Below, one piece after another: positions 22,475-31,318 of a DNA stretch of 32,390 nt (the first letter of the stretch is position 1; each line of letters opens with the position of its first letter). Under the pieces are notes generated by a model. It made no database searches, had not been told where the DNA came from, and saw only the letters and a list, made by a program, of their open reading frames with translations. A program made the position numbers and the translations under genes. Origin of the DNA: Lysobacterales bacterium (lineage in GTDB: Bacteria > Pseudomonadota > Gammaproteobacteria > Xanthomonadales > SZUA-36); assembly GCA_009692275.1 (NCBI GenBank), contig SHZL01000003.1, positions 1 through 32,390 of the forward strand, read 5' to 3'.

Positions 22475-23676
22475 ACAACTTCCTCAGTCAATTGCCGGGC
22501 AATACCCAGGCGCAAGACCTCTGATGCACCTTCATAGATGCGCATGGGTCGCGCCTGTCGATACAGTTTTTCGATTTTTGACCCGCGCATCAGCCCCCAC
22601 CGACCCATCACCTGCACACAGCGGTCAACGACACGCGAAGCCATCTCGCTGGCGGCCAGCTTGGCCATGGACGAATGGTGCAGCGAGGCCACCGGATCAT
22701 CAATCGCCATGTAGGCTGCGCGATACGTCAGCAGTCGCGCCATTTCAATTTCCGTCCAGCTGTCGGCCAGCATTTGCGCCACCGGACCCAGTCGCGCCAA
22801 TGGACGGCCGAACTGCACCCGGGTGCGGGTGTGGCGCACGGCTTCTTCCAGCGCCGCCTGGGCCAGGCCGACTGCCGCACCAGCCACCGAAACGCGGAAC
22901 ACGCCCAGCGTGGCCAGCACCAGCGACAGGCCGGTGCCTCGCGCGCCCAGCCGGGCTGAATCCGGCAGTAGCACGTTATCGAAATGAACCTCACCCAGTA
23001 CATGCGGCGCAATCAACTCCGGGCTGGGTGAAACCGACACACCGTGCGCATCTGCCGGCACCAGCAGCATGGTGAATCCTGAGTCTTCGTAGGCAAAGAC
23101 CAGGTAATAGGCAGCAAAACCGGCGTTGGAAATAAACGACTTTGTGCCATTGAGGCGCAAGCCGCCGTCAACGACCGTCACTTCGGTCTTGATGGATTTG
23201 AGGTCCGAACCGGCTTCCGGCTCGGTCAGCGCCAGCGCGGCGAGCACCTCGGCGCTGGCAATGCGTGGCAACCAGTGCGCACGCTGTGCCTGCGTCCCGG
23301 CGCTGGTTATGGCGTAACTGCCGATGCCCTGCAAGGCAAACAAGGAGTCAGCATGCGAAGAGGTTGCCATCAGGGCCTCCCGCACCACGCAAATGGCCAG
23401 GGGGTCAAGCCGGGCAAACCGGCCGCCGAATTCCCCGGGCACCATCAGTTGCGTCAGTGCACTGTCGCGCAGGGCTTTGAGCACACCGGGGTGAACCTCG
23501 CTCATTTCGTCGGCTGCGGCGGCAACGGGCTCTATTGACCGGGCAAATTCCCTCGCCTCCTGCTGTATTTCAAGGTACTTCATACCGAGGCTAAAAGGTC
23601 CAGGCGTAAAAGGCACCACGCCTGAGCCTGTTGGTTCCGGAGCATCGGCCGGGGCGGTGTTCTTCTGTTGTTTCAT
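22471..23676 (-). CDS. Acyl-CoA dehydrogenase
   Basis: 401-residue FAD flavoenzyme that introduces an alpha,beta double bond into an acyl-CoA. Recognisable segments are ALALTEPEAGSDL, LNGTKSFISNAG, RVQFGRPLARLGPVAQMLAD and RIYEGASEVLRLGIARQL; the Glu of YEG is the usual catalytic base of the medium-chain type. ATG 23676 is chosen because AGGGG lies about 10 bases upstream and it begins 17 bases after the crotonase stop; a longer frame exists but runs into that gene. It starts with a Pro/Ala-rich tail unusual for the family. Second gene of the operon. Confidence 0.93.
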   Translation of the reverse strand: MKQQKNTAPADAPEPTGSGVVPFTPGPFSLGMKYLEIQQEAREFARSIEPVAAAADEMSEVHPGVLKALRDSALTQLMVPGEFGGRFARLDPLAICVVREALMATSSHADSLFALQGIGSYAITSAGTQAQRAHWLPRIASAEVLAALALTEPEAGSDLKSIKTEVTVVDGGLRLNGTKSFISNAGFAAYYLVFAYEDSGFTMLLVPADAHGVSVSPSPELIAPHVLGEVHFDNVLLPDSARLGARGTGLSLVLATLGVFRVSVAGAAVGLAQAALEEAVRHTRTRVQFGRPLARLGPVAQMLADSWTEIEMARLLTYRAAYMAIDDPVASLHHSSMAKLAASEMASRVVDRCVQVMGRWGLMRGSKIEKLYRQARPMRIYEGASEVLRLGIARQLTEEVV

Positions 23677-23692
23677 TGAAATCAAACCCCTG

Positions 23693-24463
23693 CTATTTCT
23701 TCGCCCGGCCCTGGAACTGGGGTCGCCGTTTTTCCATGAAAGCGGTAGCACCTTCAATCATGTCCGCGGAGCCTATGGCCTGTACCAGCATGCCGAGGCC
23801 GCTGAGGTAGTTATCGCGGCACTGGTTCCACCACACGTTGGAGCTGATCTTGGCGATTTCGAGGTAACGCGGGCTCATGTATAACAACTCGTCCGCCCAG
23901 CGCGTGACTTCCGCTTCGAGCTGATCAGCGGGGACAACCGCATTGATCAAGCCCATTGCCAGTGCGTCGTTCGCCTTGTACCTGCGGCACATAAAGGCAA
24001 TTTCCTTGGCGCGTTTTTCGCCCACGCTGTGCGACAGGAAATTCGTTCCGCCCAGAACAGGTGCGCTGCCAACTCGTACGCCGGTCTGTCCAAACGTGGC
24101 ATTCTCGGCCGCAATGGCCATGTCACAGGCCACTACCAGCTCGTTGCCGCCGCCTGCCGCTGCGCCGTTGACCGCAGCAATGACGGGCCGCGGGCTGGTG
24201 CGGATCGCTTCGTAGACATTCAATGACCCATAAAACATGCGGCGCAGGGCTTCCGGGTCCGGTTTACTCAGATTGGCCAGGTAACCGCCGGCACAAAACG
24301 CCTTGCCAGTCCCGGTCAGCACGATCACACCCGCGTCCGACGCATTCTGCACGGCATCAATCAGTGCCCGGGCCATTTCGGCATCGTACGCGTTCATACG
24401 GTCCGGGCGGTTCAGGCGGATCCAGGCAACTTCGCCCCTGCGTTCTGTTTCGATGTCCGACAT
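23693..24463 (-). CDS. Crotonase-family protein of the MenB/BadI-like branch
   Basis: 256-residue crotonase, first gene of the minus-strand catabolic operon. CAGG (57-60) and GAAAGGG (100-106) supply the oxyanion-hole regions. FGQTGVRVGS, EKRAKEIAFMCRRYKANDAL, AMGLINAVVP and the end FMEKRRPQF resemble MenB (naphthoate synthase) and BadI (2-ketocyclohexanecarboxyl-CoA hydrolase), which close or open rings by Dieckmann-type chemistry. The Asp in their VGSFD motif is missing here (VGSAP), so the reaction may differ. The ATG has GAGG 7 bases upstream. A plain enoyl-CoA hydratase remains possible. Confidence 0.88.
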   Translation of the reverse strand: MSDIETERRGEVAWIRLNRPDRMNAYDAEMARALIDAVQNASDAGVIVLTGTGKAFCAGGYLANLSKPDPEALRRMFYGSLNVYEAIRTSPRPVIAAVNGAAAGGGNELVVACDMAIAAENATFGQTGVRVGSAPVLGGTNFLSHSVGEKRAKEIAFMCRRYKANDALAMGLINAVVPADQLEAEVTRWADELLYMSPRYLEIAKISSNVWWNQCRDNYLSGLGMLVQAIGSADMIEGATAFMEKRRPQFQGRAKK

Positions 24464-24579
24464 GCTTGCCTCGCTTTTACTGGACTGAAGAGTGTAAAAA
24501 CCCCTGGTTTCGCGGAACCGGAGAGTAGCCAGTAACTCCCGGCTGCTTGCTTGACAGTTGGATACATTCTGTGGAAGTA

Positions 24580-24594
24580 TTGAACAAAGTTCAA
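24580..24594. promoter_or_regulatory. Palindrome TTGAACaaaGTTCAA in the divergent crotonase/receptor gap
   Basis: Perfect 6-3-6 inverted repeat in the 245-base gap (24464-24708) between the minus-strand catabolic operon and the TonB receptor gene. A TTGACA -35-like hexamer lies upstream on the plus strand (24551-24556) without a good -10; on the minus strand TTGAAC within the palindrome could act as a -35 with CAGAAT 17 bases on. The position suits an operator controlling both directions. A related palindrome is at 13351-13365. Confidence 0.45.
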
Positions 24595-24708
24595 GTTCTG
24601 TTAAAGAAGAGTTTATTTTTACCATCCGGCCCAGCCAGCAGAAGGGCTGGAAATACAGCTGCGGATTGATCGCTTAGCAGCAATCCAAATCCATCGGGGA
24701 CACTCATA

Positions 24709-27033
24709 ATGAACTGTTCTAAATTACTCAAAACCGCCGCTATTACGGCATGCCTGGCAGCAGCCATTACCCTGTTTTCAGTGACAAATCTGTCCGCGCA
24801 GGATAATTCTAAAAAGGATTCAAACGATCCGGGCGCAGGCACTACCGATTTCGATAACCCGACTCTCGAAGAAATTACCGTGACTGCCCGCAAGCGGGTG
24901 GAAAGCCTGCAGGAAGTGGCCTTGTCGGTCAGTGCCATGGGCGCGCAAGAGATCAAGATGGCCTTTGCCACCGACGTTCGCGACCTCATCTTTATTTCCC
25001 CCAACACCGTGCTTGATGACACCAGCCAAGGTCCCGGTGGCGTGGCCGCGGCCTATATCCGCGGTATCGGCGTGTCAGAAGTGGAGAAGAACTTTGACCC
25101 CGCAGTGGGCGTGGTGGTCGATGGCATTTTCCGCGGCACCATGACCGGTAGTATCGAGCGGGCCATTGACCTGGAACGCATGGAAGTGGCGCGCGGGCCG
25201 CAGGGCACCTTGTTTGGCAGAAACACCATCGGCGGCGTCATCATCATGGAGCACAGCAAACCCACCGGCGTGCTCGGCGGAAAATTCCGCGCCAACTACG
25301 GCAATTATGAAACCGGCGTGCTCGACGGCGTATTCAATTTTGGTATTGGCGATAAACTGGCGGTCAAGCTCACCGGCGCCTACCGCGACCAGAACCAGGG
25401 CTATTTCACCAACCTCGTTACCGGCCGCCATGATGGCAAGTCCGAATATACATCCTGGGGTGTTAACGTGTTGTGGACCCCGGTCGAAAACCTCGAACTG
25501 GAATACACCCTGCAGCAAGAGCGCACCAACCAGGACACACCGCCGCTGTTGAATGTCGGCCAACCTGGCCAGCTGTTTTGTGACGTCCCCATCTGGGGAT
25601 GGTGTTCTCCCAATACCACCACTCCAGTATCCGGAGGCCGCTATCTGACCTTGCAAGCCTATGGTTCGGATGTCACCAACCCGTTTCCGGGAGCGCCATT
25701 TACTCCACCTGGTTATGACGCACCGTTCGAAGGCCCCAGTGGCGCGACTTTTGACGCCGATACCAACCAGTTCGAAGTGCGCTGGGACCTGACCGATGAC
25801 TACCGCATTGATTACCTGATCGGCAAGTGGAAAACAGATGAGACGGCGGTCAATGACTGGGATGGCGTGACCCAGATACTGTTTCATACCTCGCGGCCGG
25901 CTCAATACAAGCAGCTCAGCAACGAATTGCGCCTGACCTACGATGCTGGCGACAAGCTGGTTTACACCGTTGGTGGGTATTACTGGGACTCGGAATACCA
26001 AATCCAGTTGCAAAGTTATATCGGTTTTGTGGTCCCCAGCCTGGTGCTGGATCTGCCGCAGTTCACCGACCAGGGCAGCAAGTCCCTGGCGTTTTTTGGC
26101 GAAGGTGACTACAGCTTCAATGACAACTGGACCCTGACCCTGGGCGGACGCTGGACCCAGGACAAGAAAACCACCCAGCAGACCGGCATTGTAACGGCAG
26201 GTGCAAAGGAAGAATGGAACAAGTTCACGCCTAAGGCCGCCATCAAATACACCATCAATGACGCATCGATGGTCTACGGCCTGTTGTCCAGCGGGTACCG
26301 TGCCGGCGGCTTCAACGGCCGGGTGGATTCGATCGAAACCGCAACGACACCCTACGACCCGGAGACCCTGGACAATTACGAACTGGGATATCGTTCGCAA
26401 TGGGCGGATGACACCCTGGTGTTTAATGCCACCTATTTCTACATGGATTACCAAAACAAGCAGGAAGAAATCCAGCAGGCTTCAGATAGCAGCGGCACCG
26501 GCCAGGTGACGCGGGTAGTCAACGCAGCCGATGCCACCATCCAGGGCGGGGAATTTGAGCTGATGTGGCTGGCAACCGATGGCCTGACCCTGCGCGCCAA
26601 CCTCGGCTTGCTGGATGCCAAGTACGATAGCTTCGTGGTCAATACTGGCACCAGTGACCATCCTGTATACACGGACTACTCTGATCTCAACTTCAGGCGG
26701 GCGCCAAAAGCAACCTTCAGCCTGGGCGGCAATTACGCATGGGATGTCGCTGGTGGTGCCATCACATTAAATGCTGTCTGGCATTATCTGGGTGCCCACG
26801 AAGTGGATTTTGCCAACAAACCCGAGCTTCACAACGACGCCCAGAACCTGGTTGACGCCTCAATCGATTTTTCTAACGATACCTGGTGGATAAGCGGATA
26901 CGTGCGCAACCTGCTCAAGGCAGATGGCTACCAGATCGGCTTTGACGTAGCCGGATTGTGGTCCTATGCAGCGCCCAGGACACCGCGCATTTATGGAGTT
27001 GAAGTCGGCTACCGGTTTGGCTCGAGCGAGTAG
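24709..27033 (+). CDS. TonB-dependent outer-membrane receptor
   Basis: 774-residue outer-membrane receptor with a complete N-terminal signal (about 1-31, ending NLSAQ), TonB box ITVTARKR, plug domain (LQEVALSVSAMG, AAYIRGIGVSEVEKN, MEVARGPQGTLFGRNTIGG) and a barrel ending VEVGYRFGSSE. GGGGA lies 10 bases before the ATG. It is divergent from the catabolic operon and leads a plus-strand group with an acyl-CoA synthetase and a KstD-like dehydrogenase, so it probably imports the hydrophobic substrate of that pathway rather than iron. It resembles the receptor at the left end in architecture but is a different sequence. A strong intrinsic terminator follows. Confidence 0.95.
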   Translation: MNCSKLLKTAAITACLAAAITLFSVTNLSAQDNSKKDSNDPGAGTTDFDNPTLEEITVTARKRVESLQEVALSVSAMGAQEIKMAFATDVRDLIFISPNTVLDDTSQGPGGVAAAYIRGIGVSEVEKNFDPAVGVVVDGIFRGTMTGSIERAIDLERMEVARGPQGTLFGRNTIGGVIIMEHSKPTGVLGGKFRANYGNYETGVLDGVFNFGIGDKLAVKLTGAYRDQNQGYFTNLVTGRHDGKSEYTSWGVNVLWTPVENLELEYTLQQERTNQDTPPLLNVGQPGQLFCDVPIWGWCSPNTTTPVSGGRYLTLQAYGSDVTNPFPGAPFTPPGYDAPFEGPSGATFDADTNQFEVRWDLTDDYRIDYLIGKWKTDETAVNDWDGVTQILFHTSRPAQYKQLSNELRLTYDAGDKLVYTVGGYYWDSEYQIQLQSYIGFVVPSLVLDLPQFTDQGSKSLAFFGEGDYSFNDNWTLTLGGRWTQDKKTTQQTGIVTAGAKEEWNKFTPKAAIKYTINDASMVYGLLSSGYRAGGFNGRVDSIETATTPYDPETLDNYELGYRSQWADDTLVFNATYFYMDYQNKQEEIQQASDSSGTGQVTRVVNAADATIQGGEFELMWLATDGLTLRANLGLLDAKYDSFVVNTGTSDHPVYTDYSDLNFRRAPKATFSLGGNYAWDVAGGAITLNAVWHYLGAHEVDFANKPELHNDAQNLVDASIDFSNDTWWISGYVRNLLKADGYQIGFDVAGLWSYAAPRTPRIYGVEVGYRFGSSE

Positions 27034-27097
27034 TCAGTCCCGAGACCAGTGCTGCTGGCACGGCAGAATCTGTAGACTGGCTGAAGTCGTGAAACAC

Positions 27098-27130
27098 CTG
27101 ATCCTCGCATCTTTGCGGGGATCAGTTTTT
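27098..27130 (+). terminator. Intrinsic terminator after the TonB receptor
   Basis: 11-bp stem CTGATCCTCGC / GCGGGGATCAG (one T-G pair), loop ATCTTT, then TTTTT. It lies 64 bases after the receptor stop and 44 bases before the next gene, so the split-barrel gene probably has its own promoter or depends on read-through. Confidence 0.85.
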
Positions 27131-27174
27131 GCGGCGCTGTCTGCAGTCCCTGAATTTAATCTGGAGGATTCAAA

Positions 27175-27762
27175 ATGTCTGACGCACCAAAGCCCAAATT
27201 TGACCCGGTAAAACTCGAACAACTCAGCGTGGCTCAGGATTATCCTATGGAGCCGGATGAGTTTAATCTGCTATTCCAGGAAAACGCCTATTGCGAGATG
27301 GCCCACGTCAACGGGCGGGGATATCCGGTTGTCACACCGATGTTTTATGTCATTAAAAATGACCACATCATGATGAGCAGTATCAAGGAATACCGTCACA
27401 AGGTAGGCCACTTGATGAAAAACCCAAAGATAACGGTCAGCATCCACAATGACGGCACCAATGTTCGCCATCAGAAAGCCATCCTGGTCATGGGTCAGGC
27501 CAAGATTCATGACGACGATGCTTTGATGCGCGAAATTCACTGGATGATCATTGACAAGTATTTCTTCGAAATTACCACCGACGAAGATCGCGCAGCGGTT
27601 TTTGAAGCTGTGCACACCCCCCTGCGCTGCATCATTGAAGTGGTGCCCGAGAAAATCCTGACCTGGGACCTGGGCAAGATGCTCGAGGCGCATGATGAAG
27701 GCGTCTGGTACGGCGAGTCCCAGAAACTGGTCAGCAAGCACATGGATAAGAAGTATTTGTGA
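27175..27762 (+). CDS. PPOX-type split-barrel flavin/F420-binding protein
   Basis: 195-residue protein of the pyridoxamine-5'-phosphate-oxidase-like split beta-barrel fold. YCEMAHVNGRGYPVVTPMFY, IMMSSIKEYRHKVGHLMKNP, KITVSIHND and ILVMGQAKIHDD give the typical strand pattern and the K/R-H-K cofactor-phosphate segment. The superfamily binds FMN, haem or F420 (FDOR group). With an F420 locus 10 kb away, F420 use is plausible, but the sequence alone does not separate the cofactors. GGAGG stands 8 bases before the ATG. It is followed by a short 7-bp tandem repeat and the acyl-CoA synthetase gene. Confidence 0.8.
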   Translation: MSDAPKPKFDPVKLEQLSVAQDYPMEPDEFNLLFQENAYCEMAHVNGRGYPVVTPMFYVIKNDHIMMSSIKEYRHKVGHLMKNPKITVSIHNDGTNVRHQKAILVMGQAKIHDDDALMREIHWMIIDKYFFEITTDEDRAAVFEAVHTPLRCIIEVVPEKILTWDLGKMLEAHDEGVWYGESQKLVSKHMDKKYL

Positions 27763-27771
27763 TCCCTTAGT

Positions 27772-27799
27772 AGCAAACAGCAAGCAGCAAGCGGCAAGG
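27772..27799 (+). repeat. 7-bp tandem repeat, about four units
   Basis: AGCAAAC, AGCAAGC, AGCAAGC, GGCAAGG in a row in the gap between the split-barrel and acyl-CoA synthetase genes. It is purine-rich and unstructured; most likely a slippage-prone spacer. Confidence 0.65.
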
Positions 27800-27830
27800 A
27801 ATAAGCAAACCAGGCAACAGGAAGAAAAAG

Positions 27831-29492
27831 ATGGGCCGGTGGGACGATAAGTTTGAACGACACGCGAAGCAGCGGGCATCGTGGAAAATGCAGGAATATT
27901 CCCAGCATGACCGCGTACTGCCGCGCATCATTGAAGACAAGGCGCGGCAGTATCCCGATCATGTCGTGTTCCAGTTCAGGGATTATCCCATCACCTTTGG
28001 TGAGCTGAACGAGCGCATTAATCGCACGGCCAACGGCTTCCTTGCGCTGGGTGTGCAGCATGGCGACAAGGTCGCCATCATGCTGCCCAACTGCCCTGAG
28101 TTTCTCTACGCCTGGTTTGCCCTGAACAAGATCGGCGCCGTCGAGGTGCCGATCAACGTGGCGCTAAAAGGCAATGGACTGGCCTACCAGATGGTGCAGT
28201 CCGATTGCGTGGCGCTGGTGGCTGACCTGCAGTACCTCGACCGTCTGGAAGGCATTGCCGGTGATCTGAAGGCCATTCGTCATATCGTGTTCATGGACAA
28301 TGACAAGAGCGGGGTCGCCACACCCGGCTGGGCCGGATTTGAATACCTCACGTTTGCGCAGTTAATGGATCATTCTGCCGAGGCCCCGAAGGTGGTCGTT
28401 CATTACAGCGACCTGGCAACCATCCTGTATACCTCCGGTACTACCGGTGTTTCCAAGGGCGTGATGTTCAGCCACCATTACTGGTACGACATCTGGGCGG
28501 AATCGGTGAAGTACTCGCGCTATACCAACGATGATGTGCTGTACACCGGCCTGCCCTTTTTCCACGGCAACGCACAGGGTATTACCGTGGGTCCGGCCAT
28601 CCTGGCCGATGCCAAGGCAGTTGTCGTAGAGCGGTTTTCGGCCAGCCAGTTGTGGGACGACTGCCGCCGCTGGAATTGTACGGAAGCGAACTATATTGGT
28701 GGCATCATCCCCATCCTGCTGAAACAGGATCCGCGCGATGACGACGGCGACAATCCCGTCCGCCTGATGGTAGGCGCCGCAGCACCCCAAGACGAATGGC
28801 ATGCCTTCCAGAAACGCTTCAACACCAAGATCCTCGAAGTGTACGGCATGACCGAATGTTACTGTTGCCTGGTCAGTCCATACGACGAGCCCCGCGCCGG
28901 CGCGTGTGGCAAGACCATTACCGGCTGGGATGTGCGTATCGTCGATGACGACGGCAACCAGTGCCCGCCCGATGAAGTGGGCGAGTTCATTGCCCGTTCC
29001 AACAAGATGTTCGTTGGCACCACGGGCTATTACAAGAAACCCGAAGATACCCTCAACCTGTTTTCCAATGGCTGGATTCACACGGGTGACATGGGGCGCA
29101 TGGACGCGGATGGCTATTTCTTTTTCGCTGACCGCAAGAAACAGGCGATACGCCGCCGTGGTGAGAACATTTCATCCTTTGAAGTCGAGGCCGTGATCAG
29201 TGCGCACGATGCCGTGCTGGAATCCTGCGTAGTGGGCGTTCCATCGGAACTCGGTGAGGAAGAAGTCAAGGCCGTGGTGGTACTCAAGCCCGGTCACAAA
29301 GTGACTGAGGAAGAGTTGATTCGCTGGTGCGAACCGCGCATGGCTTACTTTTCCATACCGCGCTACATCGCCATCAGAAGCAGTTTGCCCAAGACACCCA
29401 GCGAGCGGGTGGAAAAATTCAAACTGAAAGATGAAGGCATTACCGCGGATTGCTGGGACCGCGAAAAATCCGGGATCAAACTGCAGCGATAA
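27831..29492 (+). CDS. AMP-forming acyl-CoA synthetase (FadD/CaiC-like)
   Basis: 553-residue ANL-superfamily ligase that activates a carboxylic acid to its CoA thioester via an acyl-AMP. The P-loop YTSGTTGVSKG is at 200-210, YGMTE at 338-342, and GWIHTGDMGRMDADGYFFF and DRKKQAIRRRGENIS mark the hinge to the small C-terminal domain. The usual catalytic Lys near the C-terminus (GK/EK motif) appears to be Arg526 (SERVEK), with Lys529 three residues on; whether that matters is unclear. GGAAG precedes the ATG. By context it activates the substrate or an intermediate of the neighbouring catabolic operon. Confidence 0.93.
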   Translation: MGRWDDKFERHAKQRASWKMQEYSQHDRVLPRIIEDKARQYPDHVVFQFRDYPITFGELNERINRTANGFLALGVQHGDKVAIMLPNCPEFLYAWFALNKIGAVEVPINVALKGNGLAYQMVQSDCVALVADLQYLDRLEGIAGDLKAIRHIVFMDNDKSGVATPGWAGFEYLTFAQLMDHSAEAPKVVVHYSDLATILYTSGTTGVSKGVMFSHHYWYDIWAESVKYSRYTNDDVLYTGLPFFHGNAQGITVGPAILADAKAVVVERFSASQLWDDCRRWNCTEANYIGGIIPILLKQDPRDDDGDNPVRLMVGAAAPQDEWHAFQKRFNTKILEVYGMTECYCCLVSPYDEPRAGACGKTITGWDVRIVDDDGNQCPPDEVGEFIARSNKMFVGTTGYYKKPEDTLNLFSNGWIHTGDMGRMDADGYFFFADRKKQAIRRRGENISSFEVEAVISAHDAVLESCVVGVPSELGEEEVKAVVVLKPGHKVTEEELIRWCEPRMAYFSIPRYIAIRSSLPKTPSERVEKFKLKDEGITADCWDREKSGIKLQR

Positions 29493-29523
29493 CTCGACGA
29501 TATAGCCTGGGGAGAAAGCACGA

Positions 29524-31299
29524 ATGGGTGACACAGACCAGAAGCCAAGGGGCGGAATAGATCGCGGGATAACGCGGCGGGATATGCTGGTTGCTACCGG
29601 CGCCGCCACGGTTTCCCTCGGCGTACTTGCCCTGAACTCAGCCGCCGCCGAGAACGCAGTCCAATGGGACCGTGAAACCGACATCCTGGTGGTTGGCAGC
29701 GGTGTTGCTGCCGCGAGCGCAGCCATCACCGCCAACCAGAACGGCGACGATGTGCTGGTCATCGAAAAAGCGCCCATCACCGGGGGCACGGCGGCCAAGT
29801 CCGCCGGTGTGCTGTGGATTCCGGACAACTTCACTTTGAAAGCCAAGGGCATTGATGACCGCAAGGAAGACTGCTTGCGCTACATGGTGCGCTTTTCCTA
29901 TCCGCAACATTACGACGGCGCCGACGCCACGCTGGGCATTTCCGCTGCCCAATACGACCTGCTGGCAGCGTTTTACGACAATGCATCGAAGACCATAGAC
30001 AGCCTGCGCAGCAATGGTGACCTGCAAATTGGTGAATGGCGCATGTTCGCGCTGGATCGTCCTGCCACCGATTACCTCGACCAGGTGCCGGAAAACAAGG
30101 TGCCCGCAGGCCGCGCATTGGGCCCGCTGAAAAGTGATGGCACCATGGGCTTGGGCGCAGACCTGATGACGCAACTGCATGCCAGTCTGCAACGCCGCGG
30201 CGTGCCGGTGCTCACCGCCCACCGCGCGACACGGATTGTGATGAACGCCCAAGGCCGTGTCATCGGCCTGGAATGCGACGCCGCCGGGAAAACGGTAAGA
30301 CTGCGCGCCCGCAAGGCGGTGATTTTCGGCAGCGGCGGCTACGCCCACAACACCGAATTTGTCGATGCCTACCAGAAACAAAGCCTCATGGGCGCCTGTG
30401 CCATGCCCTGGTCTACCGGTGATTTCATCAACATCGCCGGAGCCGCGGGCGCGAGCATGGGCGACCTGTCCACGGCCTGGCGTTCGCAGATCGTGCTGGA
30501 TGAAGCACTGCAGGCCAGGACCCTGGCCGCCGGGGTCTTTTTCCCGCCGGGAGATTCAATGCTGCAGGTTAACCGCTACGGTGTGCGCGCCGTGGACGAG
30601 AACCGCAATTACAACGACCGCACGACCGTGCACGGCTATTTCGATGCCACCCAGTCGGAGTTTCCCAACCTGCTGATGTTCATGATCTATGATCAGCGCA
30701 GTGCCGAAGCCTTTGCCGGGGATTACCCGTTACCGGCAACACCCACCGGCGGTAGCCACGTGCTCACGGGCAACACCCTGGCCGAATTGGGCGCGCGCAT
30801 AGAAGCCCGGCTCGCCGAGGTTTCCCGGCACACGGGCGGCTTCTCCCTGTCGCCCGACTTCGTTGCCAACCTGCAGCAGACCATCACGCGCTTCAACGGC
30901 TACGCACTGTCGGGAAATGATGAAGAATTCCATCGCGGAAAATATGCCTACGATAATGAATGGCATTGGGTGTTTTCGCCCATGCGCAGCGACACGAAGT
31001 GGCCGGCCAACAAGGGCCCCACGGTGACCATGCATCCCTTCCGCGATGAAGGCCCCTACTACGCCATCATCCTGGCGGCCGGTGCGCTTGATACCAGCGG
31101 CGGACCCGCTATCGATGCCAGCGCGCGAGTTCTGGACACCACCGGCAAACCCATTGCGGGTTTGTACGGCGCGGGCAATTGCATTGCCAGCCCTTCTTCA
31201 AGAGCCTATTACGGGGCCGGGCATACCCTGGGCATGGCCACAACCTTTGGCTTCATAGCGGCCAATGCGGCCCACCTTGAAGCGGTGGACAGTGCCTGA
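29524..31299 (+). CDS. Tat-exported FAD dehydrogenase, KstD-like
   Basis: 591-residue flavoprotein of the fumarate reductase/3-ketosteroid delta-1-dehydrogenase family. A twin-arginine signal is visible (ITRRDMLVATGAATVSLGVLAL, Arg18-Arg19), so the folded FAD enzyme is probably periplasmic. The FAD-binding loop is VVGSGVAAASAA (third Gly replaced by Ala). The C-terminal region GPYYAIILAAGALDTSGG, LYGAGNC and SRAYYGAGHTLGMATTFG resembles KstD, including the Tyr and Gly that bind the 3-keto group in known KstDs. GGGAGA lies 7 bases before the ATG. A c-type cytochrome gene follows at 20 bases and could take its electrons. Steroid specificity is inference; other cyclic ketones or fumarate-like substrates are possible. 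Confidence 0.88.
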   Translation: MGDTDQKPRGGIDRGITRRDMLVATGAATVSLGVLALNSAAAENAVQWDRETDILVVGSGVAAASAAITANQNGDDVLVIEKAPITGGTAAKSAGVLWIPDNFTLKAKGIDDRKEDCLRYMVRFSYPQHYDGADATLGISAAQYDLLAAFYDNASKTIDSLRSNGDLQIGEWRMFALDRPATDYLDQVPENKVPAGRALGPLKSDGTMGLGADLMTQLHASLQRRGVPVLTAHRATRIVMNAQGRVIGLECDAAGKTVRLRARKAVIFGSGGYAHNTEFVDAYQKQSLMGACAMPWSTGDFINIAGAAGASMGDLSTAWRSQIVLDEALQARTLAAGVFFPPGDSMLQVNRYGVRAVDENRNYNDRTTVHGYFDATQSEFPNLLMFMIYDQRSAEAFAGDYPLPATPTGGSHVLTGNTLAELGARIEARLAEVSRHTGGFSLSPDFVANLQQTITRFNGYALSGNDEEFHRGKYAYDNEWHWVFSPMRSDTKWPANKGPTVTMHPFRDEGPYYAIILAAGALDTSGGPAIDASARVLDTTGKPIAGLYGAGNCIASPSSRAYYGAGHTLGMATTFGFIAANAAHLEAVDSA

Positions 31300-31318
31300 T
31301 CACCGCGCGCCTGCAGGC

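Noticed and set aside
24580..24594. KstR or KstR2 steroid-regulon operator
   Set aside because: The 3-base spacer and half-sites do not match the KstR (AACnnGTT) or KstR2 patterns that I recall.
25075..26454. 459-codon antisense frame within the second TonB receptor
   Set aside because: No domain similarity and complete overlap with a clear receptor gene.
27772..27799. CRISPR-like repeat array
   Set aside because: Units are 7 bp, contiguous and without spacers.
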